Source: Cardiocondyla obscurior (lineage: Eukaryota; Arthropoda; Insecta; Hymenoptera; Formicidae). Taken from it: a stretch of 64,000 bases of DNA. The notes beneath the pieces were generated by a model. That model did no database searches and was not told the origin of the DNA. It was given only the letters and a program-made list of their open reading frames with translations. The DNA lies in NCBI RefSeq assembly GCF_019399895.1, contig NC_091871.1:3749001-3813000 (forward strand). Direction: 5' to 3'. The translations under genes were made by a program, and so were the position numbers. Within the stretch, counting starts at the first letter, position 1, and the number at the start of each line of letters is the position of its first letter. Shown here in pieces: positions 1-12,360 of this stretch.

Positions 1-737
1 ATTCGTTCACCAAACCGCTTCCCCGGGCAGGCTCAACGCGAACGTTATTATTCCCCTTCAATCGATAATCGGTACATTACAATTTATTATTAAGTTACTA
101 AAAAAATTAATATTTTAGATTAAAATAAATAAAAAAAAATAAACGAGAAAAGCTGAGTAAAATTTTATCTTTAACCGCAATGATTACGTTTCTGTTCGAA
201 ACTGTTATATTCGTGAATTAATGTAAATTAAAGCATTCCTCGAGTAAAAGTTGTGCAGTATCGGTAAAATAAAATATAAAAAAATAAAAAAAGTTGCAAA
301 CTACACCGAGCCGTACGTGCACGTCTTGCAGCGAGATAGACCGTTACGTTTGAGAATCCTTTTCGCTAAACGAATACGAAATAACGAAGCTCGAAGAGTG
401 AAGTTTCTCCGCGAGCAGCGAGATTATCAGCCCGCTAATAAGAGGCGTGACTCCGCTCTTCCGTCAACAATTTTCCACTATCGTCGTCGTTGTTGTTCCC
501 GGTGTAACATCGCGGTCCCGAAGATCGTCGCAAATTGCGGGGGCGTGCTACGCACGTGCACGTGCATCGGATAACCGGGACGATCGCGTCGTAAATTGTC
601 GACCGCCGATGGGCGAAGGGCGACGATAGGACGCAAATGCACCCAGCGACGGATCCGTAGCTCTGGCACGGCGTAGGAACGAAGGTGCGATTCCCGATAG
701 TGCTCGCGTGGAAATTGAATTCCGGCGGAAACGAAGA

Positions 738-763
738 GGAGAGAGAGAGAGAGAGAGAGAGAG
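738..763. repeat. GA dinucleotide microsatellite
   Basis: A run of about 12 GA repeats in non-coding DNA upstream of the frequenin exons. It creates low-complexity Arg-Glu or Leu-Ser frames that are not genes. Confidence 0.9.
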
Positions 764-1319
764 TGCTCGGCCGTCCGCCGACGGCACCGACCAAAACTAC
801 ATTGTCCGAGTGCCGCGTCGAGGGACCGCATCCTCGTCGCCGGCGGCGATGCCGCGCAACGAGAATTAGCGTAACACGGCCAGTTCCCTGACGAAGGAAG
901 CCCGGTCGGCGCATTTTTTTGGGTAGAGATAAATTCGCGCGATTTGCAACGCACCGACGCTTTCAGGGTCTCTCGCGAATAGATGACAGTTAAGCTAGAT
1001 CGTATTAATTTCAGACGCAAAGGCCACCAGGTTTCCCATGACTTTGACGTTACCATCGCGATACGTTGCGGCGAGGTGAATCGACTACGGATTCGCTATA
1101 ACCCGTTAAAACTTGTCGCGTAATCCACGCAACGTTCCAATCCGCATCTCCGGCAAGGACTTCGAAAGTTAACTCCCTGGTTCTCTACGCTCGCTCCGTT
1201 CCAATTACAGGATTGAAGCCGGATGGTGGCGGCGTCGTACGAGTGCAAACTCGTAAACGTAACAACTATCTGTATATAATTTGTATTTGTACTCACGTGC
1301 ATAATGCCACCGAAATTTC

Positions 1320-1375
1320 GCTCTTTCTCTCCTTCTCTTTCTCTTTCTCTCTCCCTCTGTCTCTGTCTCTCTATA
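1320..1375. repeat. CT-rich imperfect microsatellite
   Basis: Pyrimidine tract of interrupted CT, CTTT and CTGT units in non-coding DNA. A shorter pure CT run lies near 3473-3493. Confidence 0.8.
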
Positions 1376-4300
1376 TCGCTCTTCCTCGCCCGGTGAAGCT
1401 ACCGCTGCATCTTGTCGCATCGCCGGGCGCGTCCGTCGTATTTGCGCAATCGTTCACGTTCCCTCGCGTGTGTGCAAACAGAATGTATATCTGCACACAC
1501 TCGACGGGGAGTGTGTGCAGCCGTGCGACAGATCCGCATTTACGTGCAACCACCCGTTGTGTATCCCCGCGCAGGAGCTTACGTATCGCGCGTGTTACGA
1601 CGACGCATATTTTGTAACGACTGAGCATTCCCGTCGGCATTATATCCCTTAACCTTAAACGAACCGCATGTCGCACACCTTCACGCGTGTCAGCCGTATC
1701 AAAGAGAAAAAAAAAAAAACCATTTTTTTTTATCAGCAAGACAGCCTTTTATCTTGATAAAAAATTGAATCTCTCTTTTTCATTTTTCCCCTTTTTTTTA
1801 ACGACTCATCGGTTCAGTCGTTTTCACTTAAATTAGGGAGATTCTTTTCACTCGCGCAAATTATTTCATTAACGTCTCCTCGTCGCTTTAACGTCCGAAT
1901 TTAATTGGCGGATTAATTTTTCAAAATGCACTCGAATCTGAACGTAATTAATTATTTGATTTATTTCCGATCGCAAGGAAGTGTCCACTTAATTTTACGC
2001 ACTTTAAATATTTTTATGTTACAAGGTGTATAAATTACGCGTGGGATAAATAAATCCGTTAAAACCTCGGGAATCTGATTTGTCAAAAATTTTTTGCAAA
2101 AGGACGATAAATGCGGAGCGGAATAATACCTCATTGCGCGCGTGTTGGTAGTCACATTTAACACGTTAATCGTTAATCCCGGAATAAACGCGGCGAATTT
2201 TTTTGCGCGCGATCGCGCGGTATACACTTTACAACAACCCGTTCATAAATTATTATTATCATTATTTGTACACGCTGTGCATAAAGATACCTTTTTATTT
2301 TTTCTCTGGCGTAAAGAAATATGTACAGGATAATTCGAATAACTGAATTATAATTCTCTTCAAAATTCATACGAGAAAAAAAAAGTAATAAAACGAAATT
2401 TGTTTGGCTTGAAATATTCTTGTTTTTTTTTCCCCCGCCACGTTCTTTTTTACTCTCAATCTAACAAAGACCGCAATAAATTATCGTACGTTCCATCGCC
2501 GTATTTCGATTACGTTATTCGAGTTTGAAGCCGTAATATTATCTCCAAGGATAATTTGTTCTAATTAACTGAGGAGCGTAACTTGTTAATAATTCCAACG
2601 ACTCCGCACAAAACGGGGGTAATGGTTTTTCGATTATGTGCTTCCGGGGCGTAAATTACATCTTCCGCAAGCGGTCCCGGGTTAACGAGACTTTAAGGAA
2701 AATCGGCGAGACCCGGCTGTAGGCTTTCACGGCAAATCGTCTTTTGCGCGTGACAGCCGTTGACACCGCTCGAAAGTTTTCCCATCTCCATCATCATCGT
2801 GCACGTCTCACGGCGGAGTTTTCGAAAGCTATTCTAATTAACGACCCAACCACTTGCGGAGACTTCTTAACGCGAGTCGAAGAAGACACAGACTTTTCGA
2901 ACTTTTACGAGCGATTATCGTAAGAAGCGTTACGCGGAGGCTAAGTAGTCGCGCAATTATCTCGCCAGATGTTCGCCGTTTTCACGTTCAATCTATTTAA
3001 TCGCGTAAAATCATATCCCCACGGCGAATTCTTTTTCTCAGAAAACTCCACGGCGCGCGATGACGCGAGCGAAGGTCCGAAATTTGATCCTTCGTAGCAC
3101 AACTACCGCTTTTTCGACAATGCGCGATGCGCAAGCGAAACGAACGATTCACCTCCGACAGATTTTCTAAAATCGACAAGCTCGGCAAATAATTCCATTG
3201 CTCGATCAAAATTACTCGGCCAGGGGGATAGTTCTTTCAAAGAAAGGTTTTACGCTTCTTTTATTTCGCCGCCCGTTTCGCTCGTAAGGAGCCGCGCGGT
3301 GATTGGCGAGCAAAAGTACACCGCGGAGAATGGACTCGAGGTCGTAGAAAAGAAGAAAGGAAAATGTCCGGGGCCACCCTGCATCCGTCGAAACCGATCG
3401 GCAGGATCGTGAAAAATCAGTCGCTATCGGATCGGGTATTTCTTTCGTGGATTTCCATTTAAATTTTTCTTTTTTTCTCTCTCTCTCTCTCTCACTATTA
3501 TCCGACCGACTGGCTAATAAAACTTACGCGAAGATCAATGAGCTGATTTCCTACAGAGCGGTGGCGTGTATTTTATTCGGGAGGATCGGACCGACCGAAT
3601 CGATCGGAACTCGGCGATGAGTCGACGACGGGGATTCCGCGCCTCGGCCGAGAAAATAAGCAGAGATTACGTTCTCGTGGGGATAAAGGCGGTATATATC
3701 GAAATGAGTTTTTCGGGAGCAACTATTTGAAAAGGCGCGTTCCCACAGTTCCGCTTCTCCGGTCCTGCTGTTCCTCTTATCTGCCGATACTACCAGCAGT
3801 TCGAATGATTAAATGAACCCCGGAACTCAACGAATTAAAGTATCTCAAGATAACGCTATTTTTACGAACCTTATTCTTACACGAGATATATTTGTACACG
3901 TAAATCGCGAGGGAAATGGCACGTTTTATAAAAACCCCGTGTTTCTGAAAGGTCTATAAAAATTTCATCCGTGCTCGAATTATCATAAAACGTCCGCCAC
4001 CTATTTAATCTTCCTCATTCGCGTGAATTATTCGAAAAGAGTGATATAACTACGCGCGCCTAGTTTACGTTCGAGGTATTCTTTTGCAAATGTCGCATCA
4101 ATTATTTAATTACCTAAGTTTTTACTCGAGCGCGATGCATTTAATACATCTTTAACGATGGATTTGAATTTTATGTGCCCAGCTTCAGTTAGAACGCTGG
4201 TCTCGTTATCTGCCTCCTCTAACCGCGTGGAGAGAAATTAAAATGCAAATAACACATGTGTCTCGCGAGATTACGCAATGCCGCGCGTCTCTGAAATAAG

Positions 4301-7300
4301 AATGGCCGTGTTTAAGGCAGTCATTTTGATAAACGCCCCGTCCCCGAGTGCCGACAGCCAGTTGGCAGGCTGCTCCCTCGGTGGAACGGCAAATTTGAAT
4401 AACGTCGGAGCGTGAGGAAACCCGAGCCGCCGCCGCGGTATTAATTCAAGACTCCATGCATCGTGCTCACAGCACGCGATTAAACAGAGGCTCGTGTCGC
4501 GCGGCACTAAGTGCGCTCGCGCAATATCGCGCATTTATACATCTGTCCCATATCGCATTGAAAAAATTTCGTCGGGCCTTGGCGCACGTACGCCCGATTA
4601 TTTGACAAGCTCACGCGAGAGCCAAGCGCGATTGCGCCTTATACGCCGCTCGTACAATATATGAATGACGTGTGCGCGCGTTTTTCTCGAACCGAGAGTG
4701 GAGAAGCCCCAACGCGCGAATATAGGCGCGCATATGGAACGTATTTAAAAGCGAAAGAATATCGCGTCGATTTGCCAGGCGCAGGAAGCCGCCGATTGAT
4801 TCATTGGGAGGCGAAAGGGCGAGCGAAACGAGAGCAGCCGAGAAAAACGCCCAACCCAATTCAACCACTGGAAAATAAGCTCAGATTATGTTAGCATGTG
4901 GCGGCGGTGGCGGCGACAGTAATATCGCGGAATTTCCACGAGCGTCTCCCTCCGAAGCCGACAGTCCCAGACGTTCTCGCTTACGAGCGCCGTTGAGCCG
5001 CAGATTAGGAAAAAAAAAAACTTGTGACCGTCGCGACGGAAAACTCGTCTAGGAAAAAGTAGCTGTCGGAGTTATTATCGGGGACTGAGAGAGAAATAAA
5101 AGAATGCCCGGTACGGGGTAAGGCGTTATACGAAAGAATATTCAGAGAAATGACGGACGGGAACTTGGAAAAGTTTACCGTCCATATAACTTTCCCGAAC
5201 ACGTGCGACGGATATATAGCCTTTAACCAAAGTCTTGAATAACTAAGCTGCGTTGTGTTTATCCCCTTTGCTTTTCCAGCGGCACACGAGACGATAAAAG
5301 AACAGAAACTCGATAACTGCCGCGTCGAAGAAGTTCCAATACGGTAATCGATAATTGCAATAAGCGTTCGACTTTAGACGTTAACTTTTGTTGTCGGTGA
5401 TTATAATTTTTGTCACTTAACTTTTTTTTCTTTTACGACATCTTTCTTGTTAAATATAAAAATTAGCTCTTTCGATAAAACATTATATTAAAAATTAAAC
5501 GTTATTCGATTTCGTCAGCCTTTTATAAGCTTTATAAAGACCGTTTATGTAGTCGATAATTGATGGACGCAATGTGTAACGCAGCGATGCATATTGTCGA
5601 CAGTATTTTAATGCTTTACACGGTATCCCCTAAAATTTGTATTCCCTATTGCAATTGATTTCCCCGATATTTCACTAGAACGATTAAATGCACGCGCGTT
5701 GCGGTAAAGTAATTTCATATTTAAATGATAAATACCATGACACATGGCAGTCTTGGTGTCGCGAACTAATCCCCGTTTCCGAGCGTATTTGTACAAATTA
5801 ACGCGATTAAGTAGATCGTATTATTTAGAGTGGTGTACTTCTTTTTTTGTTTGAGAAAAAAAATTTACGACAAGGAAGATATCGAGAGATTTAAGAGAGA
5901 CGCAACAAAATCGCGAAACTGGGGAAAAAAAATGCGAACGACCAACGTAAAAGTGAAGCAGATTTTGGTTGGCAGATATCAATAAATCAGTCGATATGTT
6001 AAGTATTAAGTAATTAATTCTCGGTTTTCAAACTGATTAGTATTAACTAATTTGCGAATAAATTTTATGTTCCGTGCAATATTTTTTATACTTTGCGAAC
6101 GTCATCCCATTAAATAAGCCATAAGACGGTTGTTGTTGCGCTGTTGACGTATGTACGACGAATAATTAAACGAACCGACGCAACGGCGACTCGCATGTCA
6201 TCTCGAACGTATCCGCCGCGAATCAATCGGCGTAAAAATCAAGAGAATTTTTGTTTCCCCTCGCCGAAGTCGCGTGACTCGTTCTTACGCTTCGTCTAGA
6301 CGTTCTTCGAAACTTTTCCGATGAACGACGGTTTCATGTTGGGAATCGCCAAGTGCTCGATCGCACTTGAGATAAACGCGAAACTGATGTGCTTCGAAAT
6401 ATTGTTGAAGCTGGCGCTCGACCGTCGCAAGAATGAGAAACGCGAAACGTGCAAAGAATCTCCCGGTATTTAGATATCGCGTGTTACACACGCAATTAGA
6501 TAAATAATTTAAGTTTTAACTAGCTTTTTTCTTTTGCAACGTCGCAGCGAAACCCTGAGAAGAACTGAGACAATCGCGCCAGAACCTTCGACGCCAATCT
6601 TATTTGCATGGTTATAGGTATATTTCGATCGATCCATCAGGCCACCACCGTCTCCGAATAATAACGACCGGTAATTACACATCTCGACGTTCGACGGCTT
6701 GATTTAAAAAGCCAAGAGGTATATTAGTTCTAACGAAGGACGCGAGTTAGTTTATTTTCGCGCGGATAAAAATATATTCCGCGAAAGAACATGTCCCCGA
6801 GAAAAGCGCGGATGTCGAGAAACTTACCGTATACTTTTCCTCTCGGCTCTGGAGACGGGAAAAAGTTACGGAACTACTCGCGATCGGGATAATATCCTGA
6901 TTAGACAGGCGGGAGATCACGTGGATATCCGGTACAGTTGGACTTTTCTGCGCGAGACGGGAAAGCACCGCTGCAGTTTGCAAAAGCTAATGGTATACTT
7001 GGGACGACGAAAGATTACCATATAAACCACAAAACTCTTCATGTTCTCTCGCAGTTCTATCGATCCCGGGGCGTTCGCGTCTCCTACGCCCTTTGCCCTT
7101 TGTCCCTTCCTTTCCGTTCTGCCATAACACATTCGGTTCAGCTGACGCGAAGCGCAAAGCGTTTTGCTCACGGCACGTGTGTTTTAGAGGGTGGGTCTGC
7201 TGTCTGGTCACCAATTAAGATGTAATTCCAATAAAATATTTTGGTGGAAAGTAAAACCCTATCGCTTGGAACTTCCGAAAGCGTGCAAAACGACAATTTT

Positions 7301-8121
7301 GCGATTTCAGCGCGCGAAGCCAATACTTTTCGTCGCGTTCGCACGTATTAAAAAAAAAATGCGCTTATGACAAACGCATACTGCGCGAACTCGAAATTCG
7401 ACAAATAAATCAACGAGATATTTATTGATCTGTGCCCTTCTATCTTTTCCAATCTTTTTTCTCCGACCGCGAAGAATAATTCGTTCGCTTAAATACAAAG
7501 CCTCGAAGGGGAGTTTTTTTTATTTCAGCAACACATTTGTCTTAAGAAGAAACGCTGTTATCGATTGTCTCTCTCGCTATAATACTGATTCTCGCTGAAA
7601 TAAATTCAATTCACCAAATAAACCGTCTCTGCACTGCGACAACCTTTTTCCCTCATTTTTTTTTCTTTTTCTTTCTTTTTTTTTTTTTAATCAGCCGCTT
7701 TTGATCAAAACGCATTTTTGTTTTACGTCTGTAACCATGATCCAAGTAAACGTGTAAGAGAAACGTAACGTCCCATTCTCCGATCGGTGACGTAAAGAGA
7801 AACGATTCCGAATCTCACCCGCCCACGGCGTTCGTATAAAAATTTGATCGCTTTCACGGGACAATCGGGTTTTTCAGTGACACGTACCTCCGTACTGAAT
7901 TTACCGAGTAAATCCGTCGCGCAGTAAATCACACGGCAGTTGATACGAGCTTGGCGAGCGCCGTAGAACAATAATTCTCCGCTCCGCTCTCTCAGTGACT
8001 CTTTCCGCCGCGTTTTTTCTCGCCGCGGGCACTTTTCACGCGCGGAATAACCCGATCTCGCTGCACGCACGACCGATAATTAATTACTACGTCAAATGTC
8101 CGCTTTTTGTTTCTGTTTCAG

Positions 8122-11100
8122 TTACGGAGAAGGAGATTCGTCAATGGTAAGTTCGGTTCTAAGAACGTCAATAAGCTATTGTACGAGTTTGCATGAGCTT
8201 GAACAGAATGATTAAAGATTCCACTGGCAATCGGAAGAAAGCAATGTGCAAGAAAATTAATTTATGCCAAATTATACGCAAAGTACCATAAAATAATAAG
8301 TTTATCTGGGCAAGCAAATTTAACTTTCCGTAATTTTTAACTAAAATCAAATTTCTGTTATAAATTATTTAAATAAATAATTATTTATGCAAAGATTCTT
8401 ATACGTTATACAGGCACAAAGGATTCCTGAAAGACTGCCCTGATGGACTGCTGACAGAACAGGTATGAGTTCTCCGTGAAATTTTATTCGTATTAACTCT
8501 TTCTTCGCAATTTATGGAGGAAAAAAAAAAAAAACTGTTGTAATGCGCGAGTAAAACACGAGGCAAAAAATAAACAGCTGACCGCGATACTCGACGGAAA
8601 GCACATTAATCACATGTCACGCGGCAATAGCGCAAGAAAGGGTTAATCGCCCGCGATAATCGATATAACGAATAAAAAGCGCGATGTACATGACGCTCGC
8701 GTGATTTCAGGGTTTCATAAAGATCTACAAGCAGTTCTTCCCCCAGGGCGACCCGTCGAAGTTCGCCTCCCTCGTCTTCAGGGTCTTCGACGAGAATGCC
8801 GTAAGTTTCTTGTCACGTGTGTAAACGTCGGCGGTTATCCGCGGAAGCTCAATGTGCTTTTCGCGTTCGTCAGGTCGACGTTCGCGTGCTAAGCGCGATC
8901 ACGCGATGCGCCTCTCGACCGTCTTACTCGAATTATTTTTCTTCCCTCTCGCTGCCCCTCGCAACGTCTTTATTGCTGTTTAACCGGCCGCTTAGGCATT
9001 TATTTAGCCGGAACCAGATAAGAACAGGCCTGTTAATTCATTGAACCGATTCACGCGGCCCGTCGTCGAGATAATCCGCGCCGATCGTCGCGGTGTTTAA
9101 TCAGCGCTCGCTCGCATTCCGTTGGCATTCGCGCGCTACGAGCACGTTTATTGAAAATATTGGGAAACAACCGAGACGGAAATTTCCCTCGGATACTCTC
9201 TCGCGAGACTATTCGATTCCTAGTCCGTGGCAGAAAAATACCGAACGCCCGAGGAACGGGAAAACTATTTGCACAATGTATCGGCTCGACTGCTCGGCTC
9301 GACTCACACCCGATAGCTGTTCGCCTTTGGAGAAATGCGATCGCAAAAGTGATCCTCGAACGCGCCGCGATCGATAGAAGAGAGCGTCTCGCGTGCGACG
9401 AAATAAGGATACGTCGCGTTGTTGTTTCAGGACGGCACGATAGAGTTCGAGGAGTTCATAAGAGCCCTCTCGGTGACGTCGCGCGGCAACCTGGACGAAA
9501 AGCTACACTGTGAGTACTTTGTCTTTTGTATTTCTCGAAAAACTTGAATGCAAAAAAGCTGTCTCTCTCGCGCGCTACTTTGTTTATCCGTCTACTGTAG
9601 ATACGCACTGCGGACAATCGTCGGGATTATTGAGTTCTTTGCTCCAGCGCGATTACGTCAATAATTTTAAATTCAATCTCATTCAAAAAAAAAAAAAAAA
9701 AAAAAAAAAATAGAAAGCTATACGCTAGTCACTGATAGCTCTGCTGATAAAAAATCAGAATTGATACCGGAGACGCGGTATTCTAATTGGTTTTACGTTA
9801 CGACGAGAGCGATCGAAACGGTAAACTTTGGCGGGATTAAATAATATTGAAATGGGATAACTTTCATAATTGATCGCCGAGTGATCAATTAACGCTCTCC
9901 AAGAATTATCCTCGAGAAGTGGATTCCGATTATTGCACATAAAATTCGAGACCTATCGAGGGACGCAATGTAAGACGATAAAGCTGCGATTATTTTCCTC
10001 GAGGGGGAAACCAACTTATCAATAAGTGATCGCAATCCGAGCAAAAGTAAAGAATGAAGCGTACAGCTTTCGCCGAGAATGTCCGCGGTCGGAGAATCGT
10101 CGGAGGGACAACTTACGAGCTCGCAAAGAGAGTCGCGCGCGAAACGAGAGATACGATTTTCCCGGATCCGGACAAAGCGCACCTTCGGATTTGGCGTATC
10201 CTTCGGACGCGGGCGCGACAACGGGAAAAGTCAATCGCGTTCTTCTCCCATTCTTCGTATCTTTTCAGGGGCCTTCCGTTTGTACGACGTGGACAACGAC
10301 GGCTTCATCACGAGGGACGAGATGTACAATATAGTGGACGCGATATATCAGATGGTCGTAAGTGCATCCCTCTTCAAATTATTTTTCGATCAACGAGAAC
10401 GCAATACAGAGGCGAAGAACGTTTTGTCGGTTTCTCGTCGCTTGTTTCTCGATTTTTGTCGAAACCAGACGTCTACCACGGTGCCTGTCTCGCGATCTTC
10501 TCGAAATGGCTGTCTCCGTCCCGTTGACATTACGCGAACTGAATTCGACGACAGTAGAAATACTTAACATACGTCAAGAGTGTTACTCTGCATTCGACAA
10601 CGATGAGAAAACCGGACGGTTTAAATAAATACTCTATTCGTTCGTTTACTCGCTTATTTTGCATTTGTACGTATGATTATGTCTGGCTTGTTCGTTGTAT
10701 CCAAATAAGATCACGGCGGGATGAGATTTTCGTGTTTGCTGAGCAGCTTACTAGCTGCGATGCAATCGTAATACATCGCGCGCAGCGCGCTCAATATCGG
10801 GTCAATATTTTATCCGAATGGGCGTGTTACGTGTAACCTTAGCGGAAGTTATAATCCTCTTCCGCAGTTTCCGTGGGGCGTGCTACCGAGCGGGTTAGCT
10901 AACGTAAACTATAACGTCACCTCGCCCTCGCTGTTGTTCACGACAAGCGCGATGTATGCGGCTTCTTTTGAGTTACAATGCTGCATCCTCGTATTATGGA
11001 ACGCGCACTCTAATCTTTCGCCGAGCTCGTGACGTTTCACTAAAACTTTAAAGCCCGTATTTATAACCGTTACTCGCAAATCTCGTTTTGAATATCAGAG

Positions 11101-12360
11101 ACGCGGACCGGCGTCTCGCATCTCGGATGCGCCGCATTTTGATTACAGCCGGAGATTAATGAGAGAGCGCGAAACAATTACTTATCGCCGTATCATTCAA
11201 GTGTTGCATTTGTCAAAAATTAGATACCTATCTCACGAGTATTTTTTTATTTTTTATTTTTTTTTTTCGATTAAGGATTTATTCGTTGTGTTTTATCCAG
11301 GACATTTTATACCTTGCTTTAAGTGATATACATCTTTGAATCAAAAGTTTTCACGGGAAAAGTACGTTCTGCTTTATACCGTAGACGCGGAAAAACTCGG
11401 AGAATGTGCAACGAAACCCTCGAGAGGTTCAATGATTTACTTGAACGTTTCGCAAAGTTGTTTTATATGGATACCGCGCACCGATGCAAATTTTAACATA
11501 AAATTTGACGCGAGCGTGGTAAAATCCGTCTCGCGACAACGGTTCGCCATTAATCACCTAGAAGTCTCGTTAATATTAATTTCAAAGAGAAATATAGTGA
11601 CGGAATATGTGTATATAGGCGAGGCATGGCACATGGCAATTCATGCAGGCTGCGGTTGACAAAAGCGCACGAAATTTGACTTTAAAACAATATATAGCCA
11701 GGCCAAACTGCGTAATACGACCAAATGCGATTGATAAAGTCGAATCACAATATAGAGAATTAGCGTGTCAAGCGATATCAATTAAAATCCGTGAGATCAA
11801 ACGGAAAAATCAATATCGTAAACCATGGTATTATCAGCGAATGGGTTTGTGGCAATAAAGTAATAACGAAAATGGCGAAATATCTCGTATCGTTTTTCCC
11901 GCGCGTTGTTGTAACGACAATAAAATCTCATAATGATACCTCGATAATGGAAATAAAATATCCCGTACATCGCAAACGATAACGGATTTTTAACAAGAAA
12001 CCCACCGACAAATTAGTGTTACATTCTTAAAAAAAAAAAAAAAAAATTGTAATTTTTAATTTAAAGAATGCTGTTTATAGGTTCGTAGAAATATTTTACT
12101 TCGTCTTAATTGCTGTAGCGAGGGAGCAAAATTATTTTTGTGTTAACAATTAGCGAGGCCTTGATCGCAGAACAACGCGTCGGATGTTTCAGGGACAGCA
12201 GCCGCAAGCTGAAGACGAGAATACCCCGCAGAAGAGGGTCGACAAAATCTTCGATCAGATGGACAAAAACCACGACGACAAGCTCACGCTCGAGGAATTC
12301 CGGGAGGGTAGCAAGGCCGACCCGAGGATCGTCCAGGCGCTCTCGCTCGGCGGCGAGTAA
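8122..12360 (+). CDS. Frq: Frequenin / neuronal calcium sensor 1 (3' exons, 5' partial)
   Basis: Neuronal calcium sensor of the NCS-1 family: a myristoylated EF-hand protein at presynaptic and Golgi membranes that regulates transmitter release and PI4-kinase. Six exons with GT-AG borders and matching phases: 8122-8146, 8414-8462, 8711-8800, 9431-9509, 10269-10357 and 12193-12360 (TAA). They encode about 166 residues. The family is about 187 long, so only about 21 N-terminal residues (the myristoylation exon) are missing to the left. Visible marks are TEKEIRQW, the degenerate first EF hand around CPDG, EF2 (DENADGTIEFEE, split by an intron), EF3 (DVDNDGFITRDE) and EF4 (DKNHDDKLTLEE), then the conserved tail ending ALSLGGE. 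EF4 has Asp where Gly is nearly invariant at loop position 6. Identification is very secure from near identity to insect frequenins. Confidence 0.96.
9685..9710 (+). repeat. Poly(A) tract of 26 bases
   Basis: Pure A run inside the frequenin intron between the exons at 9431-9509 and 10269-10357. Similar runs of 15-23 A or T recur through the window, for example T at 16359-16381 and A at 22178-22208. No retroposed gene is visible beside it, so it is a homopolymer rather than a proven retrocopy tail. Confidence 0.85.

Larger units (their letters stand above)
1..8121. other. Upstream/intronic DNA of frequenin, no exon recognised
   Basis: This 8.1 kb stretch precedes the first frequenin exon in the window. 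That exon opens with a splice acceptor, so at least its 3' part is probably intron. I looked for the expected first coding exon (start Met-Gly-Lys-Lys, myristoylation signal) and did not find it, so it should lie left of the window. The stretch holds a GA microsatellite near 738-763, a CT-rich tract near 1320-1375 and a CT run near 3473-3493. Open frames here are short, overlap on both strands and look like by-products of CpG-rich sequence. Confidence 0.6.

Noticed and set aside
435..1056. Overlapping frames of up to 192 codons on both strands near 0.4-1.0 kb
   Set aside because: Arg/Ser-rich low-complexity translations around a GA microsatellite; no conserved motif.
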